A stretch of 39,890 nucleotides of DNA from Streptomyces typhae. Its GTDB lineage: Bacteria > Actinomycetota > Actinomycetes > Streptomycetales > Streptomycetaceae. The notes beneath the pieces were generated by a model. That model was not told where the DNA came from. It saw only the letters and a list, made by a program, of their open reading frames with translations, and made no database searches. The position numbers were made by a program, and so were the translations under genes. Below, piece by piece: positions 7,446 to 16,430 of this stretch (positions within the stretch are counted from its first letter, which is position 1; each line of letters starts with the position of its first letter). The stretch covers positions 1 to 39,890 of the forward strand of contig NZ_WPNZ01000041.1 of the NCBI RefSeq assembly GCF_009755605.1, written 5' to 3'.

Positions 7446-9872
7446 ATGTCTGCTGAGTCTGTTGCGTCAGGGGCGAACGCGCCGCTTGCCCTGCCCGTGC
7501 TGCCGCTCGACGACGAGGTCGTGCTGCCCGGCATGGTGGCGCCGTTCGACCTGTCCGACGCCGATGTACGCGCTGCGGTGGAGGCCGCTCAGGCCGCCGC
7601 GCGGTCCAGTGGAAGCAGTAGCAAGCCGAAGGTGCTGCTTGTTCCTCGGATCGACGGGACGTACGCGGCCACGGGTGTGCTCGGTACGGTCGAGCAGGTG
7701 GGCCGGCTCGCGGACGGGGATCCCGGGGCGCTGATCCGGGCGCGCGGCCGGGTGCGCATCGGGGCGGGCACGACCGGTCCCGGCGCGGCCCTGTGGGTGG
7801 AGGGCACCCGTATCGAGGAGACGGTGCCGGACCCGCTGCCCGGTGCCACGGTGGAGCTGGTCAAGGAGTACAAGGCGCTGGCCACGAGCTGGCTGAAGAA
7901 GCGCGGTGCCTGGCAGGTCGTCGACCGCGTGCAGCAGATCGACGACGTGTCCGCGCTCGCGGACAACTCCGGGTACTCGCCGTTCCTCACCGCCGAGCAG
8001 AAGATCGAGCTCCTGGAGACCGAGGACCCCACGGCACGCCTGAAGCTGGCTACCGAGCAGCTGCGGGAGCACCTGGCCGAGCAGGATGTGGCCGAGTCCA
8101 TCGCCAAGGACGTGCAGGAGGGCGTGGACAAGCAGCAGCGCGAGTTCCTGCTGCGGCGCCAGCTGGACGCCGTGCGCAAGGAGCTGCGGGAGCTCAACGG
8201 CAAGGACGGCGAGGACGAGTCCGACGACTACCGCGCCAGGGTCGAGGCGGCCGACCTGCCGGAGAACGTGCGTGAGGCGGCGCTGAAGGAAGTCGAGAAG
8301 CTGGAGCGCGCGAGCGACCAGTCGCCCGAGGGCTCCTGGATCCGCACATGGCTGGACACGGTGCTCGAACTGCCGTGGAACGAGCGGACGGAGGACGCGT
8401 ACGACATCAAGGGCGCCCAGGAGATCCTCGATGCCGAGCACGCGGGCCTGGAGGACGTGAAGGAGCGCATCACCGAGTACCTGGCGGTGCGCAAGCGGCG
8501 CACGGACCGCGGCATGGGAGTCGTCGGCGGACGCCGCGGCGGCGCGGTCCTGGCCCTGGTGGGGCCGCCCGGTGTCGGCAAGACCTCGCTCGGTGAGTCC
8601 GTGGCGCATGCGATGGGGCGCAAGTTCGTGCGGGTCGCGCTCGGCGGTGTGCGGGACGAGGCGGAGATCCGCGGGCACCGGCGGACGTACGTGGGCGCGC
8701 TGCCCGGACGGATCGTGCGGGCCGTCAAGGAGGCCGGGTCCATGAACCCGGTGGTTCTGCTCGACGAGATCGACAAGGTCGGCTCGGACTTCCGGGGCGA
8801 CCCGGCGGCGGCGCTCCTCGAAGTGCTCGACCCGGCGCAGAACCACACTTTCCGCGACCACTACCTGGAAGTCGAACTCGACCTGAGCGACGTGGTGTTC
8901 CTCGCGACGGCCAACGTCCTGGAGGCGATCCCGGAGGCGCTGCTCGACCGTATGGAGCTGGTCAGGCTCGACGGGTACACGGAGGACGAGAAGGTCGTCA
9001 TCGCCCGTGACCATCTGGTGCCGCGTCAGCTGGACCGGGCGGGGCTCGGCGACGGCGAGGTGACGATCGGTGAGGAGGCGCTGCGCAAGCTGGCGGGGGA
9101 GTACACCCGCGAGGCGGGCGTGCGCAATCTGGAGCGGTCCGTGGCCCGGCTCCTGCGCAAGGTCGCGGCACAGCACGAACTGGGCGAGCGGGAGCTTCCG
9201 TTCACGGTCGGAGCGGACGATCTGCGGGGGCTCATCGGGCGCCCCCACCACGTTCCGGAGTCGGCGCAGGACCCGGCGGAGCGCCGTACGGCGGTGCCCG
9301 GGGTGTCCACGGGGCTCGCGGTCACCGGAGCGGGCGGCGACGTGCTGTTCGTCGAGGCCTCCCTCGCCGACCCCGAGACGGGTGCGGCGGGACTGACGCT
9401 GACGGGGCAGCTCGGTGACGTGATGAAGGAGTCCGCGCAGATCGCGCTCTCCTTCCTGCGCTCGCACGGCGCGGAGCTGGAGCTTCCCGTGGGTGATCTG
9501 AAGGACCGGGGTGTGCACATCCACTTCCCGGCGGGCGCGGTGCCGAAGGACGGCCCGAGCGCGGGCGTCACGATGACGACGGCCCTGGCGTCGCTGCTGA
9601 GCGGCCGGCTTGTCCGTACGGACGTGGCGATGACCGGTGAGGTGTCGCTGACGGGCCGGGTGCTGCCCATCGGCGGGGTGAAGCAGAAGCTGCTCGCCGC
9701 GCACCGGGCGGGGATCACCACCGTGGTGATCCCCAAGCGGAACGAGCCGGATCTGGACGACGTTCCGGCCGAGGTCCTGGAGAAGCTGGACGTGCACGCG
9801 GTGACGGACGTCCGCCAGGTCCTGGAGCTCGCGCTGGCGCCGGCCGAGGTGCGGGTGCCCGCGGCGGCATGA
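7446..9872 (+). CDS. lon: ATP-dependent protease Lon (La)
   Basis: An 808-aa LonA protease, of full family length. It has an N-terminal substrate-binding region (VLPLDDEVVLPGMVAPFDL), a coiled-coil middle (QQREFLLRRQLDAVRKELREL), and an AAA+ domain with Walker A GPPGVGKT near 371-378 and Walker B PVVLLDEIDKVG. The protease domain carries catalytic Ser705 in PKDGPSAG and Lys748 in PIGGVKQK, at the same 43-residue spacing as the E. coli Ser679/Lys722 dyad. Lon degrades misfolded and regulatory proteins in the cytoplasm. The start is the ATG at 7446 with GAAGGGGAG before it; an in-frame ATG at 7425 would fall inside the HAIR operator and lacks a ribosome site. ClgR- and HspR-type operators upstream indicate stress control. 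The gene stands alone and ends in a repeat region and a strong terminator. Confidence 0.98.
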   Translation: MSAESVASGANAPLALPVLPLDDEVVLPGMVAPFDLSDADVRAAVEAAQAAARSSGSSSKPKVLLVPRIDGTYAATGVLGTVEQVGRLADGDPGALIRARGRVRIGAGTTGPGAALWVEGTRIEETVPDPLPGATVELVKEYKALATSWLKKRGAWQVVDRVQQIDDVSALADNSGYSPFLTAEQKIELLETEDPTARLKLATEQLREHLAEQDVAESIAKDVQEGVDKQQREFLLRRQLDAVRKELRELNGKDGEDESDDYRARVEAADLPENVREAALKEVEKLERASDQSPEGSWIRTWLDTVLELPWNERTEDAYDIKGAQEILDAEHAGLEDVKERITEYLAVRKRRTDRGMGVVGGRRGGAVLALVGPPGVGKTSLGESVAHAMGRKFVRVALGGVRDEAEIRGHRRTYVGALPGRIVRAVKEAGSMNPVVLLDEIDKVGSDFRGDPAAALLEVLDPAQNHTFRDHYLEVELDLSDVVFLATANVLEAIPEALLDRMELVRLDGYTEDEKVVIARDHLVPRQLDRAGLGDGEVTIGEEALRKLAGEYTREAGVRNLERSVARLLRKVAAQHELGERELPFTVGADDLRGLIGRPHHVPESAQDPAERRTAVPGVSTGLAVTGAGGDVLFVEASLADPETGAAGLTLTGQLGDVMKESAQIALSFLRSHGAELELPVGDLKDRGVHIHFPAGAVPKDGPSAGVTMTTALASLLSGRLVRTDVAMTGEVSLTGRVLPIGGVKQKLLAAHRAGITTVVIPKRNEPDLDDVPAEVLEKLDVHAVTDVRQVLELALAPAEVRVPAAA

Positions 9873-9893
9873 CGGTACGACGAGGGCGCCTGC

Positions 9894-10001
9894 GCGGTGC
9901 ACAACTGGCCGTGCGGGCCCAACCCGGCCGCGGTGCACAACTGGCCGTGCGGGCCCAACCCGGCCGCGGTGCACAACTGGCCGCGCGGGCGCGACCCGGG
10001 G
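9894..10001. repeat. Three 36-bp tandem repeats downstream of lon
   Basis: Units start at 9894, 9930 and 9966, each beginning GCGGTGCACAACTGGCCG. The first two are identical over 36 bp and the third has drifted. They are directly abutting with no spacers, so this is a minisatellite and not a CRISPR array. Confidence 0.9.
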
Positions 10002-10036
10002 TTCCCGCCGCGGCGTGACGGGCGCGGCGGGAGGTG

Positions 10037-10068
10037 AAGGCCCGGGATCCCCGCGGATCCCGGGCCTT
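10037..10068 (+). terminator. Strong hairpin terminator after lon
   Basis: A perfect 14-bp stem (AAGGCCCGGGATCC at 10037-10050, with its complement at 10055-10068) around a 4-base loop CCGC. It lies 165 bp past the lon stop and before the convergent lysozyme gene, so it can serve both directions. There is no T-run, as is usual in Streptomyces. Confidence 0.85.
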
Positions 10069-10162
10069 GCCGCCTGCGCGAAGGGGCGCGCGCGGGCTGA
10101 CGAGGGGCCCGCGCGGGCGGTGCGAAGGGGCCGCGCGCGGGCTGTGCGAGGACTGCGTGGGG

Positions 10163-11032
10163 CTAGCCGTTGGCCAGGGCCTGGACGCGGTCGTAGGCGC
10201 CGTTGAACTTGTTGTGGTCGCCGACGACGGGACCGGTGGAGGTGTACTGCCACATGGTGTGGAAGCCCCAGCCGGCCGGGAGTTCGCCGGGGGTCGTGTT
10301 GTAACGGGCGATCCACAGGGGGTTGCTGGCGCCGAAGCCGCCGTAGTTGCCCGTGCACTGCTTCCACCAGGTGGTGGCGGTGTAGATGACGGCGTCGCGG
10401 CCGGTGCGTGCCTTGTAGGTGGCGAGGAAGTCGCGGATCCAGTCGACCATCGCGCCCTGCGACTTGCCGAAGCAGGCGGCGCCGTAGGGGTTCCACTCGA
10501 TGTCGAGGGCGCCGGGCAGGGTCCTGCCGTCGCGGGACCAGCCGCCGCCGTTGCTCGCGAAGTAGTTGGCCTGGGCGGCGCCGCTGGAGGTGTCGGGGGT
10601 GGCGAAGTGGTAGGCGCCGCGGATCATGCCGATGTTGTAGGAGCCGTTGTACTGCTGGGCGAAGTAGGGGTTCTTGTAGGAGGTGGACTCCGTCGCCTTG
10701 ACGTAGGCCCACTTCACGCCGCTGTTCCACAGGGCCGACCAGTTGACGTTGCCCTGGTGGCTGCTGACGTCGACGCCCTCGGTCTGGGCGGCGGAGCCGC
10801 CGCTCGGGCGGCCGCCCCGGCCGTCGTGCTCGACGACTCCCATGCCCATGCGGGCGGTGCCGCGCTGCGGGACGTCGTCACCGCGGGCGGAACGGCCGTC
10901 GGACGTGTCGGCGGATTGCGCCGCGCCGGGCAGGGTGAGCAGCAGGGCGAGTGCGGAGAGGGCGGCGAGGAGAATGCCGACCGCGTGGGGGTGCTGTCCG
11001 CGGCGGGCCGTACCGGGTCTGTGCACGGGCAT
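10163..11032 (-). CDS. Secreted GH25 lysozyme (1,4-beta-N-acetylmuramidase)
   Basis: A 289-aa exported muramidase. It has a signal peptide with a twin-basic start and hydrophobic core AVGILLAALSALALLLTLPGAAQSA (about 17-41). A ~45-residue linker follows, then a GH25 catalytic domain starting EGVDVSSHQGNVNW (catalytic-site Asp88) with the central acid pair Asp177/Glu179 in LDIEWNP and the closing MWQYTSTG. GH25 enzymes cleave the MurNAc-GlcNAc bond of peptidoglycan. The start at ATG 11032 has GGAGG at the right distance; a longer frame upstream lacks a signal peptide at its start. It is divergent from the MarR gene at 11319. Likely roles are cell-wall turnover or lysis of competitors (inference). 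Confidence 0.95.
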   Translation of the reverse strand: MPVHRPGTARRGQHPHAVGILLAALSALALLLTLPGAAQSADTSDGRSARGDDVPQRGTARMGMGVVEHDGRGGRPSGGSAAQTEGVDVSSHQGNVNWSALWNSGVKWAYVKATESTSYKNPYFAQQYNGSYNIGMIRGAYHFATPDTSSGAAQANYFASNGGGWSRDGRTLPGALDIEWNPYGAACFGKSQGAMVDWIRDFLATYKARTGRDAVIYTATTWWKQCTGNYGGFGASNPLWIARYNTTPGELPAGWGFHTMWQYTSTGPVVGDHNKFNGAYDRVQALANG

Positions 11033-11155
11033 GGCGTGCCTCCGAAAGGCCTCATGGAGCCCCTGTGCTGGCGCGCGGCGCCCTGCGTGTGGCTCACGGT
11101 TCCCACGTCGCGGGGGAGGGCGCGCGGTACGTAGGGGCTCGGTGGGGGGACCTGT

Positions 11156-11182
11156 CGACATGTCGCTGGTGTGAACATGTCA
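11156..11182. promoter_or_regulatory. Paired ACATGT boxes between the lysozyme and marR genes
   Basis: CGACATGTCG (11156-11165, perfect palindrome) and TGAACATGTCA (11172-11182) share the core ACATGT at 17-bp spacing. On the minus strand, TTGCTG-N17-ACATGT also reads as a weak promoter toward the lysozyme gene. A MarR operator is a possible reading but unproven. Confidence 0.4.
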
Positions 11183-11318
11183 GCAAAGACGCTACGCACG
11201 TAGACCGTGTGAGGGAAGGGGCACCGGTGCCCGCCGTTGGTCTACGCCTGCGAAATACTGGGCGAGCTGCGGCGATGGCCGCGGTCGGCGGAAACTTTCA
11301 GGATCGGGAAAGTGTGGC

Positions 11319-11825
11319 ATGGGTGCTGACATGCGCGAGGACGCGGCTCACGGCGGCGGGGCCGAGGCGGGCGGGGCGGCGGCCGAAGGTGGTGTGGACC
11401 ACGAGTTCCTCTCCCTGGAGCGCGAGTTGACCCTGCTGCTCCGCCGGGCGCGGGCCTCGTCCGGAGAGATGGCCCGGCAGGTGCACCCGGAACTGGAGCC
11501 GGCGGCGTACGGGCTGCTCGCGTTCCTCGACGAGTCGGGGCCGCGGCGCGCCACCGATCTCGCCGCGTTCATCGGGGTCGGCAAGGCGACGATGAGCCGC
11601 CAGTTGCGCAGCCTGGAGCAGTTGGGCCTGGTCGCGCGGGAGCCGGACCCCGCCGACGGCAGGGCCTGGCTCGTGCGGCTCACCGACGGGGGGCGGTCGC
11701 GGTTCCGTACGGTGCGGGTCGCGCGGCGTGCGCGGTATGTCCGGCAGCTCGCCGGGTGGGACCGGGGGGAGGTCGCCGAGCTGGCGCGGCTGCTGCACAA
11801 ACTCAACATCGGGGCGGAGTCCTGA
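11319..11825 (+). CDS. MarR-family transcriptional regulator
   Basis: A 168-aa regulator. After a Gly/Ala-rich start, residues ~27-160 form the MarR fold. Dimer helices are LERELTLLLRRARASSG and the C-terminal ELARLLHKLNI. The winged helix is AAYGLLAFLDESGPRRATDLAAFIGVGKATMSRQLRSLEQLGLVAREPDPADGRAWLVRLTDGG, with the classic D-x-R-x(3)-V/L-x-L-T wing. The start may be ATG 11319 or ATG 11331. It is divergent from the GH25 lysozyme gene with ~285 bp between, and MarR proteins usually control themselves and a divergent neighbour, so the lysozyme is a candidate target (inference). The ligand is unknown. Confidence 0.93.
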   Translation: MGADMREDAAHGGGAEAGGAAAEGGVDHEFLSLERELTLLLRRARASSGEMARQVHPELEPAAYGLLAFLDESGPRRATDLAAFIGVGKATMSRQLRSLEQLGLVAREPDPADGRAWLVRLTDGGRSRFRTVRVARRARYVRQLAGWDRGEVAELARLLHKLNIGAES

Positions 11826-11839
11826 GGCCGTGACCCGAG

Positions 11840-11856
11840 CCGCCGCTTCGCGGCGG
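11840..11856. terminator. Hairpin between convergent marR and PP2C-like genes
   Basis: CCGCCGC-TTC-GCGGCGG, a perfect 7-bp stem with a 3-base loop, extended by imperfect GAGC/GCTC arms, 15 bp after the marR stop. Just after it, the 9-bp unit CGCTCCACG repeats about four times (11868-11904). Confidence 0.65.
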
Positions 11857-11951
11857 ATGGCTCCCACGCGCTCCACGTGCTCCACGCGCTCCACGCGCTC
11901 CACCCGCTTCCCCGCGCCGTGAGGTGGGCCTCGCGCCCCCCGGCCACCCCC

Positions 11952-12797
11952 TCACAGCTCGCCGTACACCACCGCCGCATCGTCATGCCGCTTCCCGCGC
12001 GGGAACAGCGTGCCGTCCGGGTCGGCGCGCTCCGCCTCCCGTACGCGGTCGACGAGCGCCTGCGGGCCGCTCTTGCGCAGCAGCGCGAGGCACTCCGCCC
12101 AGTCGCCCTCGCGGAACGTCTCCACCCAGCGCCCGGCGCCGTCGGTCAGGGCCGCGAAGGAGGTGACGGCGGAGCGGGGCCGCTCGCCGGTGACCGCGAG
12201 GGCCGCCGTCGCGGGATCCGCCGCGGCCGTGAAGAAGCCGCCCTCGGCGTTCCGCAGCGCCTCGACCGCCGCGGCGTACCGGCCGCCCGCCGCCTGTCGC
12301 TCCGCCGAGCCCCGCGGCAGCGCCCGCACCTCGTCGCGCAGCGCGCCGATCGACGGCGGAAGCTGCGCGAGCCGCTGGTCGAGGACCGCCTCGACCGTGC
12401 CGTCGGGGCCCGCGAGGAGCAGCGCCGAGTCCGAGAGGACGAGATGCTCGAACCGCTCCTCGTCCCACCGCGCGAGGACCACCGTTGCCTGTGGGGTGCG
12501 TGGGTGAGAAAGGTCACAGGTGTCACGGTGTGTGTCCGCGGTGCGCGAGATGGCCGCCGCGAGAATCTCAGTCAGCGTCATATCCCGGAGTGAAACGGAC
12601 AGTTCGCTCAGCGCGCCGCCGAGGCGGGCCGTGAACCACGGAACGGAATGCAGGCAGCCCACGTCCTCCGCAGGGGGCGTCACGCCGTCCAGGAGCACCA
12701 GCGATCCGCCCTGCCCGGACGCGGGGAGCGCCACCGATGCGTAGTCCTCGTTGGGGCGGTTCGGGTCGCCGGGCTCGGTTGCCAGTTCGATGCGCAT
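11952..12797 (-). CDS. PP2C-like serine/threonine phosphatase-fold protein
   Basis: A 281-aa cytoplasmic protein with the landmarks of PP2C metal phosphatases: PNRPNEDYASVAL at the start (motif with the first metal Asp), SLVLLDGVTPP (Asp-Gly), HLVLSDSALLL, AALTDGAGRW (Asp-Gly) and the final DDAAVVYGEL. Spacing and order agree with the family, but the outer motifs are divergent, so activity is not certain. The start is taken as the ATG of MRIELATEPG at 12797; an ATG 5 codons earlier (12812) is equally possible, as neither has a good ribosome site. It is convergent with marR and divergent from the conservon. A link to serine/threonine kinase signalling is possible, with no kinase gene nearby. 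Confidence 0.78.
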   Translation of the reverse strand: MRIELATEPGDPNRPNEDYASVALPASGQGGSLVLLDGVTPPAEDVGCLHSVPWFTARLGGALSELSVSLRDMTLTEILAAAISRTADTHRDTCDLSHPRTPQATVVLARWDEERFEHLVLSDSALLLAGPDGTVEAVLDQRLAQLPPSIGALRDEVRALPRGSAERQAAGGRYAAAVEALRNAEGGFFTAAADPATAALAVTGERPRSAVTSFAALTDGAGRWVETFREGDWAECLALLRKSGPQALVDRVREAERADPDGTLFPRGKRHDDAAVVYGEL

Positions 12798-12812
12798 GCC
12801 GTCAGTCTGCAT

Positions 12813-13160
12813 GAGGTCCGCAATGGATCCCCGGGTCTGCGCGGCGGGCGTGAGAAGCGTGACAGCGGCAGGTCAGGGGCCGGTTTTCGTCGGAATGGGC
12901 CGCTCCGGCGAGAGTGTGGCGGCGCATCTTGCCAAAGCCGCCCACGGACGTCCAACCGGGCCACCGCGGGCAGCCCTCAGGACACTCAGGGTGACTTGCC
13001 CACCAACTCCCTGCCGATGTTCACTCCTTCAGGTGGCCAGGCAGGCGATGCGCGACTGCTGCGCACCGGCACTGGAATCGTCTGCGAAGGTCGGGATCCA
13101 GGCTGGCGGCGCTCGCGTTGACGGATCGTCACCCGGGCCCTAGGGCAGACGAAAACAGGA
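12813..13160. other. Intergenic region between PP2C-like gene and cvnA
   Basis: About 350 bp with no convincing gene. It must hold the divergent promoters. TTGACG at about 13116 could be a -35 element for cvnA, but no matching -10 is clear. No operator-like palindrome was recognised. Confidence 0.5.
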
Positions 13161-16100
13161 ATGCGAGCACCGGTGCAAGAGATGCGGCCTCGGCGCGAAG
13201 GCAGGCAGAAGGCCCCGGAAGGGAACCCGCAGGGCGTGACCTCTCCCGCGAAACCGGGATCCGCCGCAGCGGACCGGACTCCGGAGCCCGGCGCGGGCAC
13301 CGCGGGGACGCCGTCCCCCGACCAGGACCCCGCGTCCCCCGACCGGAACCCGGCGTCCCCCGACCGGAACCCGGCGTCCCCCGACCGGAACCCGGCGTCC
13401 CCCGACCGGAACCTCGCATCCCTCGCGGAGCCCCCGTCTCCCGCTCCCGCGCAGACCCCGCCCGCCGAGGACCGCACCCCGGGCGCCCCGGGCTCCCCGG
13501 GCACCCCGGGCACCCCACCCTCCGAGGACCGGACCCCAGGCACCCCGGGCACCCCAGGTACCCCAGGCACCCCGGTCACCCCAGCCCCACCCCCAAAACC
13601 CACCCCACCCGCACCCCCCAAAGCCCGAGTCCGCAACCGCCTCCTCGTCGCCGTCCTCGTCGTCGCCGCCACCGTCGCCGGGGCCGGCGCCCCCGTCGTC
13701 GTCAGCGCGTCGCGTCAACTGAACGAGTCGCAGAGCCTGGTGACGCTCTCCGAACTCACCCAGCAGGCCATCACGCTCAGTCACTCCCTGGCCGACGAGC
13801 GCGACGAGGTCACCGCGTACATCGCCGCCGGCCGCCCCGACGGCAAAGGGCTGTCGGAGGACCGCAGCGCCCGCGTGGACCGGCGGACGGAGGAACTGCG
13901 CGAGGCCGCCGCCGACGCCAGCACCAACGGCTCCGTCACCAAGGGACTGCGCCGCGACCTCACCCGGCTCGCGTCCGTGCGCAGAGCCGCCCTCACGGGC
14001 GACATGAGCGCGCTCGACGCACACAAGGCGTACGCCAAGGCCATCGGCGAACTGCACGGCCTCACCCGCGAACTGGCCGAGAAGCTCCCGCCGCGTGCGG
14101 GCTCGGGGACGTACGCCCTCGCCGACCTCGACCACGCCGTCGACCAGGCCGGTGCCGCGCGCGGCCTGCTCCTCGCCGCGCTCGCCGTGCCCCGCCCCGC
14201 GTCGACCGGCAGCACCGTCGACCCCGTCACCGGCCTGCCCGTCTCCTCCGGGTCCGCGGGCGGCGACAGCGAGGAGGACGGACGCCGCGACGGCCTCAGT
14301 GCCGCCGCCCAACAGGCCCACGTACGGGAACTCGCCGCCCTCGCCGACTTCGACGACGCCGCGCCCGCGGAGGCCCGCGGCACCTACGAGTCGACCGTCA
14401 CCGGCAACGGCGTGACCACCGCCGAGCAGTATCTGACCCGCCTCACCGACGAGTCCCGGCTCTCCGCCGCCGACCGCCGCCTGGACCGGGGGAAGCTGGA
14501 CGCCGCGCTGTCCGCGCGCATCGAGGCCATGCGCAGCGCCGAGAACGCGCTCGCCGGTGAGCGCACCCGGAGCCTGGGCGCACTGCGCGACGAGGACGTC
14601 ACCGCCCTGGAGCTGCGCATCGCGCTCGTCGGCGCGCTGCTGCTCCTCGCCGTCGGCGTGTGCATGGGGACGGCCCGCTCGCTGACCCGTCCGCTCGCCG
14701 TGCTGCGCCTCGGCTCGGCGCGGATCGCGGCGGCGCCCGCGACCGAGGAGCCGGTGCGCTTCACCGGCCGCGACGACGAGTTCGCCGCCGTCGTACGGTG
14801 CGTCAACTCCCTGCACGGCCACGCCGTCGCCCTTCAGGAACGCCTCACCACGCTGGAGTCCGACCGCAAGCACCTGATCGGGCAGCGGCAGACGATGGCC
14901 GACGCCCGGCAGGCCATGGCCGACGAGCGCGACGCGCTGCGCGCCGAACTCGCCGAGGCGGCCGTCCACCTGGAGCGGGTGCGGCGCGGCATCCACGGCA
15001 CGTTCGTCAACCTCGCGCTGCGCACGCTCGGCCTCGTCGAACGGCAGCTCGCCGTCATCGAGAGCCTGGAGGAGCGCGAGCAGGACCCCGACCGCCTCGC
15101 CACGCTCTTCAAGCTCGACCACTTCGCCACCGTCACCCGCAGGCACAGCGAGAACCTGCTCGTCCTCGCCGGAGCCGAGCACGGCCATCAGCACGCGGAT
15201 CCGGTGCCGCTCGTCGACGTCGTACGCGCCGCGGTCAGCGAGATCGAACGGTACGAGCGGGTCCGTATCGCGGCGCTTCCGCCGCACGCCCACATCGCCG
15301 GGTTCGCCGCCGACGACATCAGCCACCTGGTCGCCGAACTCCTGGAGAACGCGACCTCCTTCTCGCCGCCCGACGCCGCCGTCGAAGTCTCCGGCTGGCT
15401 CCTGGAGAACGGCGAGGTCATGCTCTCCGTGCAGGACGAGGGCATCGGCGTCGGCCCCGACCGCCTTGAGGAACTCAACGCGCGGCTCGCGGAGTTCTCC
15501 GCCGACGACGTGTACGACCACGAGAGCGACGACGGACTCGGGCTCGGCCTCTATGTGGTGGCCCGGCTGGCCGCCCGGCACGGGGCCCGGGTGCGGCTGC
15601 GCGAGCAGAAGCAGGGCGGCGTGGCCGCGGTCGTCGTCCTGCCCGACGGGATCCTCGCCGCGCCGCCCGCCGTGGACGAGCCCCGCGCGGTCCCCGGCAC
15701 CGGCGACGACGGTCCCCTTGTGCACCTGCCCGGCTCCGAGGCCGAGGCCAACTCCAACGTCCTGCCGTCCCGCGCGGGCGACAGGGACCCCCTGATCGAC
15801 GCCGCGGAGACGACACTCGAACTCCTGGCACCGCCCGTCCCGGCGGACCACCCGGACGAGGCGGAGCCGCACGCGCGACCGGACGACGGGGCGCCGCCGG
15901 AGGAGTCCGCCCGCCCGAAACCGGCGGCGCAGGCCCCGGCGGAGCCCGACGCGGCGCTCCCGGCGGAGGAACCGCCGCAGGACGAGGCACCCGTGCGCCG
16001 GTCTCCGCTCCCGCGCAGGTCCCCTTCCGTACCGGAGCCGAGGCCCGTACCGGCGGCCGAGCGGGAAGGAACCGCGCCGGACGCCGCCGCGCCGGTCCTC

Positions 16101-16430
16101 ACCTCCAAGGGGCTGCCGAAGCGCACCCCGAAGGTCAGCGCGCCCACCGGCGGGACCGCGCCGGAGTCGCGGGCCGCGGTGGACCCCGAGGACCTGCGCC
16201 GTCGGCTCGGCGGCTTCCAGCGGGGAGCGAACGACGGCCGCCGCGACGTGGCCGCGGAGCTGGCAGGGAGGACCGCGGGCACCGCCGAACGCAGCCGCGC
16301 CCCAGGCGAGACCGAAGGCGACCGCACCGAAGGCGACCGCACCGAAGGCGACCGCACCGCAAGCAACCGCACCGAAGGCAACCGTGCCGCAGATGTTCCG
16401 GGGGACCCAGTCGAGGAGGCAAGCAGTTGA
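13161..16430 (+). CDS. cvnA: Conservon histidine-kinase-like sensor CvnA (nitrate/sulfonate-sensing type)
   Basis: A 1089-aa membrane protein. A disordered N-terminus of ~155 residues contains PASPDRN repeats and PGTPGTP runs. TM1 is at ~158-180 (LLVAVLVVAATVAGAGAPVVV), an extracellular helical NIT-like sensor domain spans ~185-480, and TM2 is at ~484-505 (IALVGALLLLAVGVCMG). A HAMP region and an atypical dimerisation segment (FKLDHFATVTRRHSENLLVLAG) follow. The ATPase domain has N-box LLENATSFSPP (~728) and G-box GLGLGLYV (~791). The last ~260 residues are Pro/Ala/Glu-rich and end in EGDRT repeats. CvnA proteins are thought to work at the membrane with CvnB-D, resembling eukaryotic G-protein signalling. 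The start could also be ATG 13182. It overlaps cvnB at TTGA. Confidence 0.93.
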   Translation: MRAPVQEMRPRREGRQKAPEGNPQGVTSPAKPGSAAADRTPEPGAGTAGTPSPDQDPASPDRNPASPDRNPASPDRNPASPDRNLASLAEPPSPAPAQTPPAEDRTPGAPGSPGTPGTPPSEDRTPGTPGTPGTPGTPVTPAPPPKPTPPAPPKARVRNRLLVAVLVVAATVAGAGAPVVVSASRQLNESQSLVTLSELTQQAITLSHSLADERDEVTAYIAAGRPDGKGLSEDRSARVDRRTEELREAAADASTNGSVTKGLRRDLTRLASVRRAALTGDMSALDAHKAYAKAIGELHGLTRELAEKLPPRAGSGTYALADLDHAVDQAGAARGLLLAALAVPRPASTGSTVDPVTGLPVSSGSAGGDSEEDGRRDGLSAAAQQAHVRELAALADFDDAAPAEARGTYESTVTGNGVTTAEQYLTRLTDESRLSAADRRLDRGKLDAALSARIEAMRSAENALAGERTRSLGALRDEDVTALELRIALVGALLLLAVGVCMGTARSLTRPLAVLRLGSARIAAAPATEEPVRFTGRDDEFAAVVRCVNSLHGHAVALQERLTTLESDRKHLIGQRQTMADARQAMADERDALRAELAEAAVHLERVRRGIHGTFVNLALRTLGLVERQLAVIESLEEREQDPDRLATLFKLDHFATVTRRHSENLLVLAGAEHGHQHADPVPLVDVVRAAVSEIERYERVRIAALPPHAHIAGFAADDISHLVAELLENATSFSPPDAAVEVSGWLLENGEVMLSVQDEGIGVGPDRLEELNARLAEFSADDVYDHESDDGLGLGLYVVARLAARHGARVRLREQKQGGVAAVVVLPDGILAAPPAVDEPRAVPGTGDDGPLVHLPGSEAEANSNVLPSRAGDRDPLIDAAETTLELLAPPVPADHPDEAEPHARPDDGAPPEESARPKPAAQAPAEPDAALPAEEPPQDEAPVRRSPLPRRSPSVPEPRPVPAAEREGTAPDAAAPVLTSKGLPKRTPKVSAPTGGTAPESRAAVDPEDLRRRLGGFQRGANDGRRDVAAELAGRTAGTAERSRAPGETEGDRTEGDRTEGDRTASNRTEGNRAADVPGDPVEEASS
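13328..13411 (+). repeat. Four 21-bp tandem repeats in the cvnA N-terminus
   Basis: Units at 13328, 13349, 13370 and 13391, ending GCGTCCCCCGACCGGAA; three are identical and the first has one change. They encode PASPDRN. A second repeat block of CCGGGCACC-like 9-mers (PGT) follows at about 13490-13580. Confidence 0.93.
16312..16386 (+). repeat. Five 15-bp tandem repeats at the cvnA C-terminus
   Basis: CCGAAGGCGACCGCA is repeated three times exactly (16312, 16327, 16342) and twice with changes (16357, 16372). The block encodes a charged (TEGDR)n tail just before the stop codon. Confidence 0.92.

Noticed and set aside
9894..10001. CRISPR array
   Set aside because: The 36-bp units are adjacent, without spacers, and no cas genes are present.
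7467..10730. A 1087-codon open frame on the minus strand opposite lon
   Set aside because: It is fully antisense to lon, its translation is low-complexity Arg/His/Leu/Gln-rich, and it matches no family. This is the normal GC-skew artefact in Streptomyces.
13140..15872. A 910-codon minus-strand frame opposite cvnA
   Set aside because: Antisense to a gene with clear domains; its product is Gly/Val/Arg-rich with no motif.
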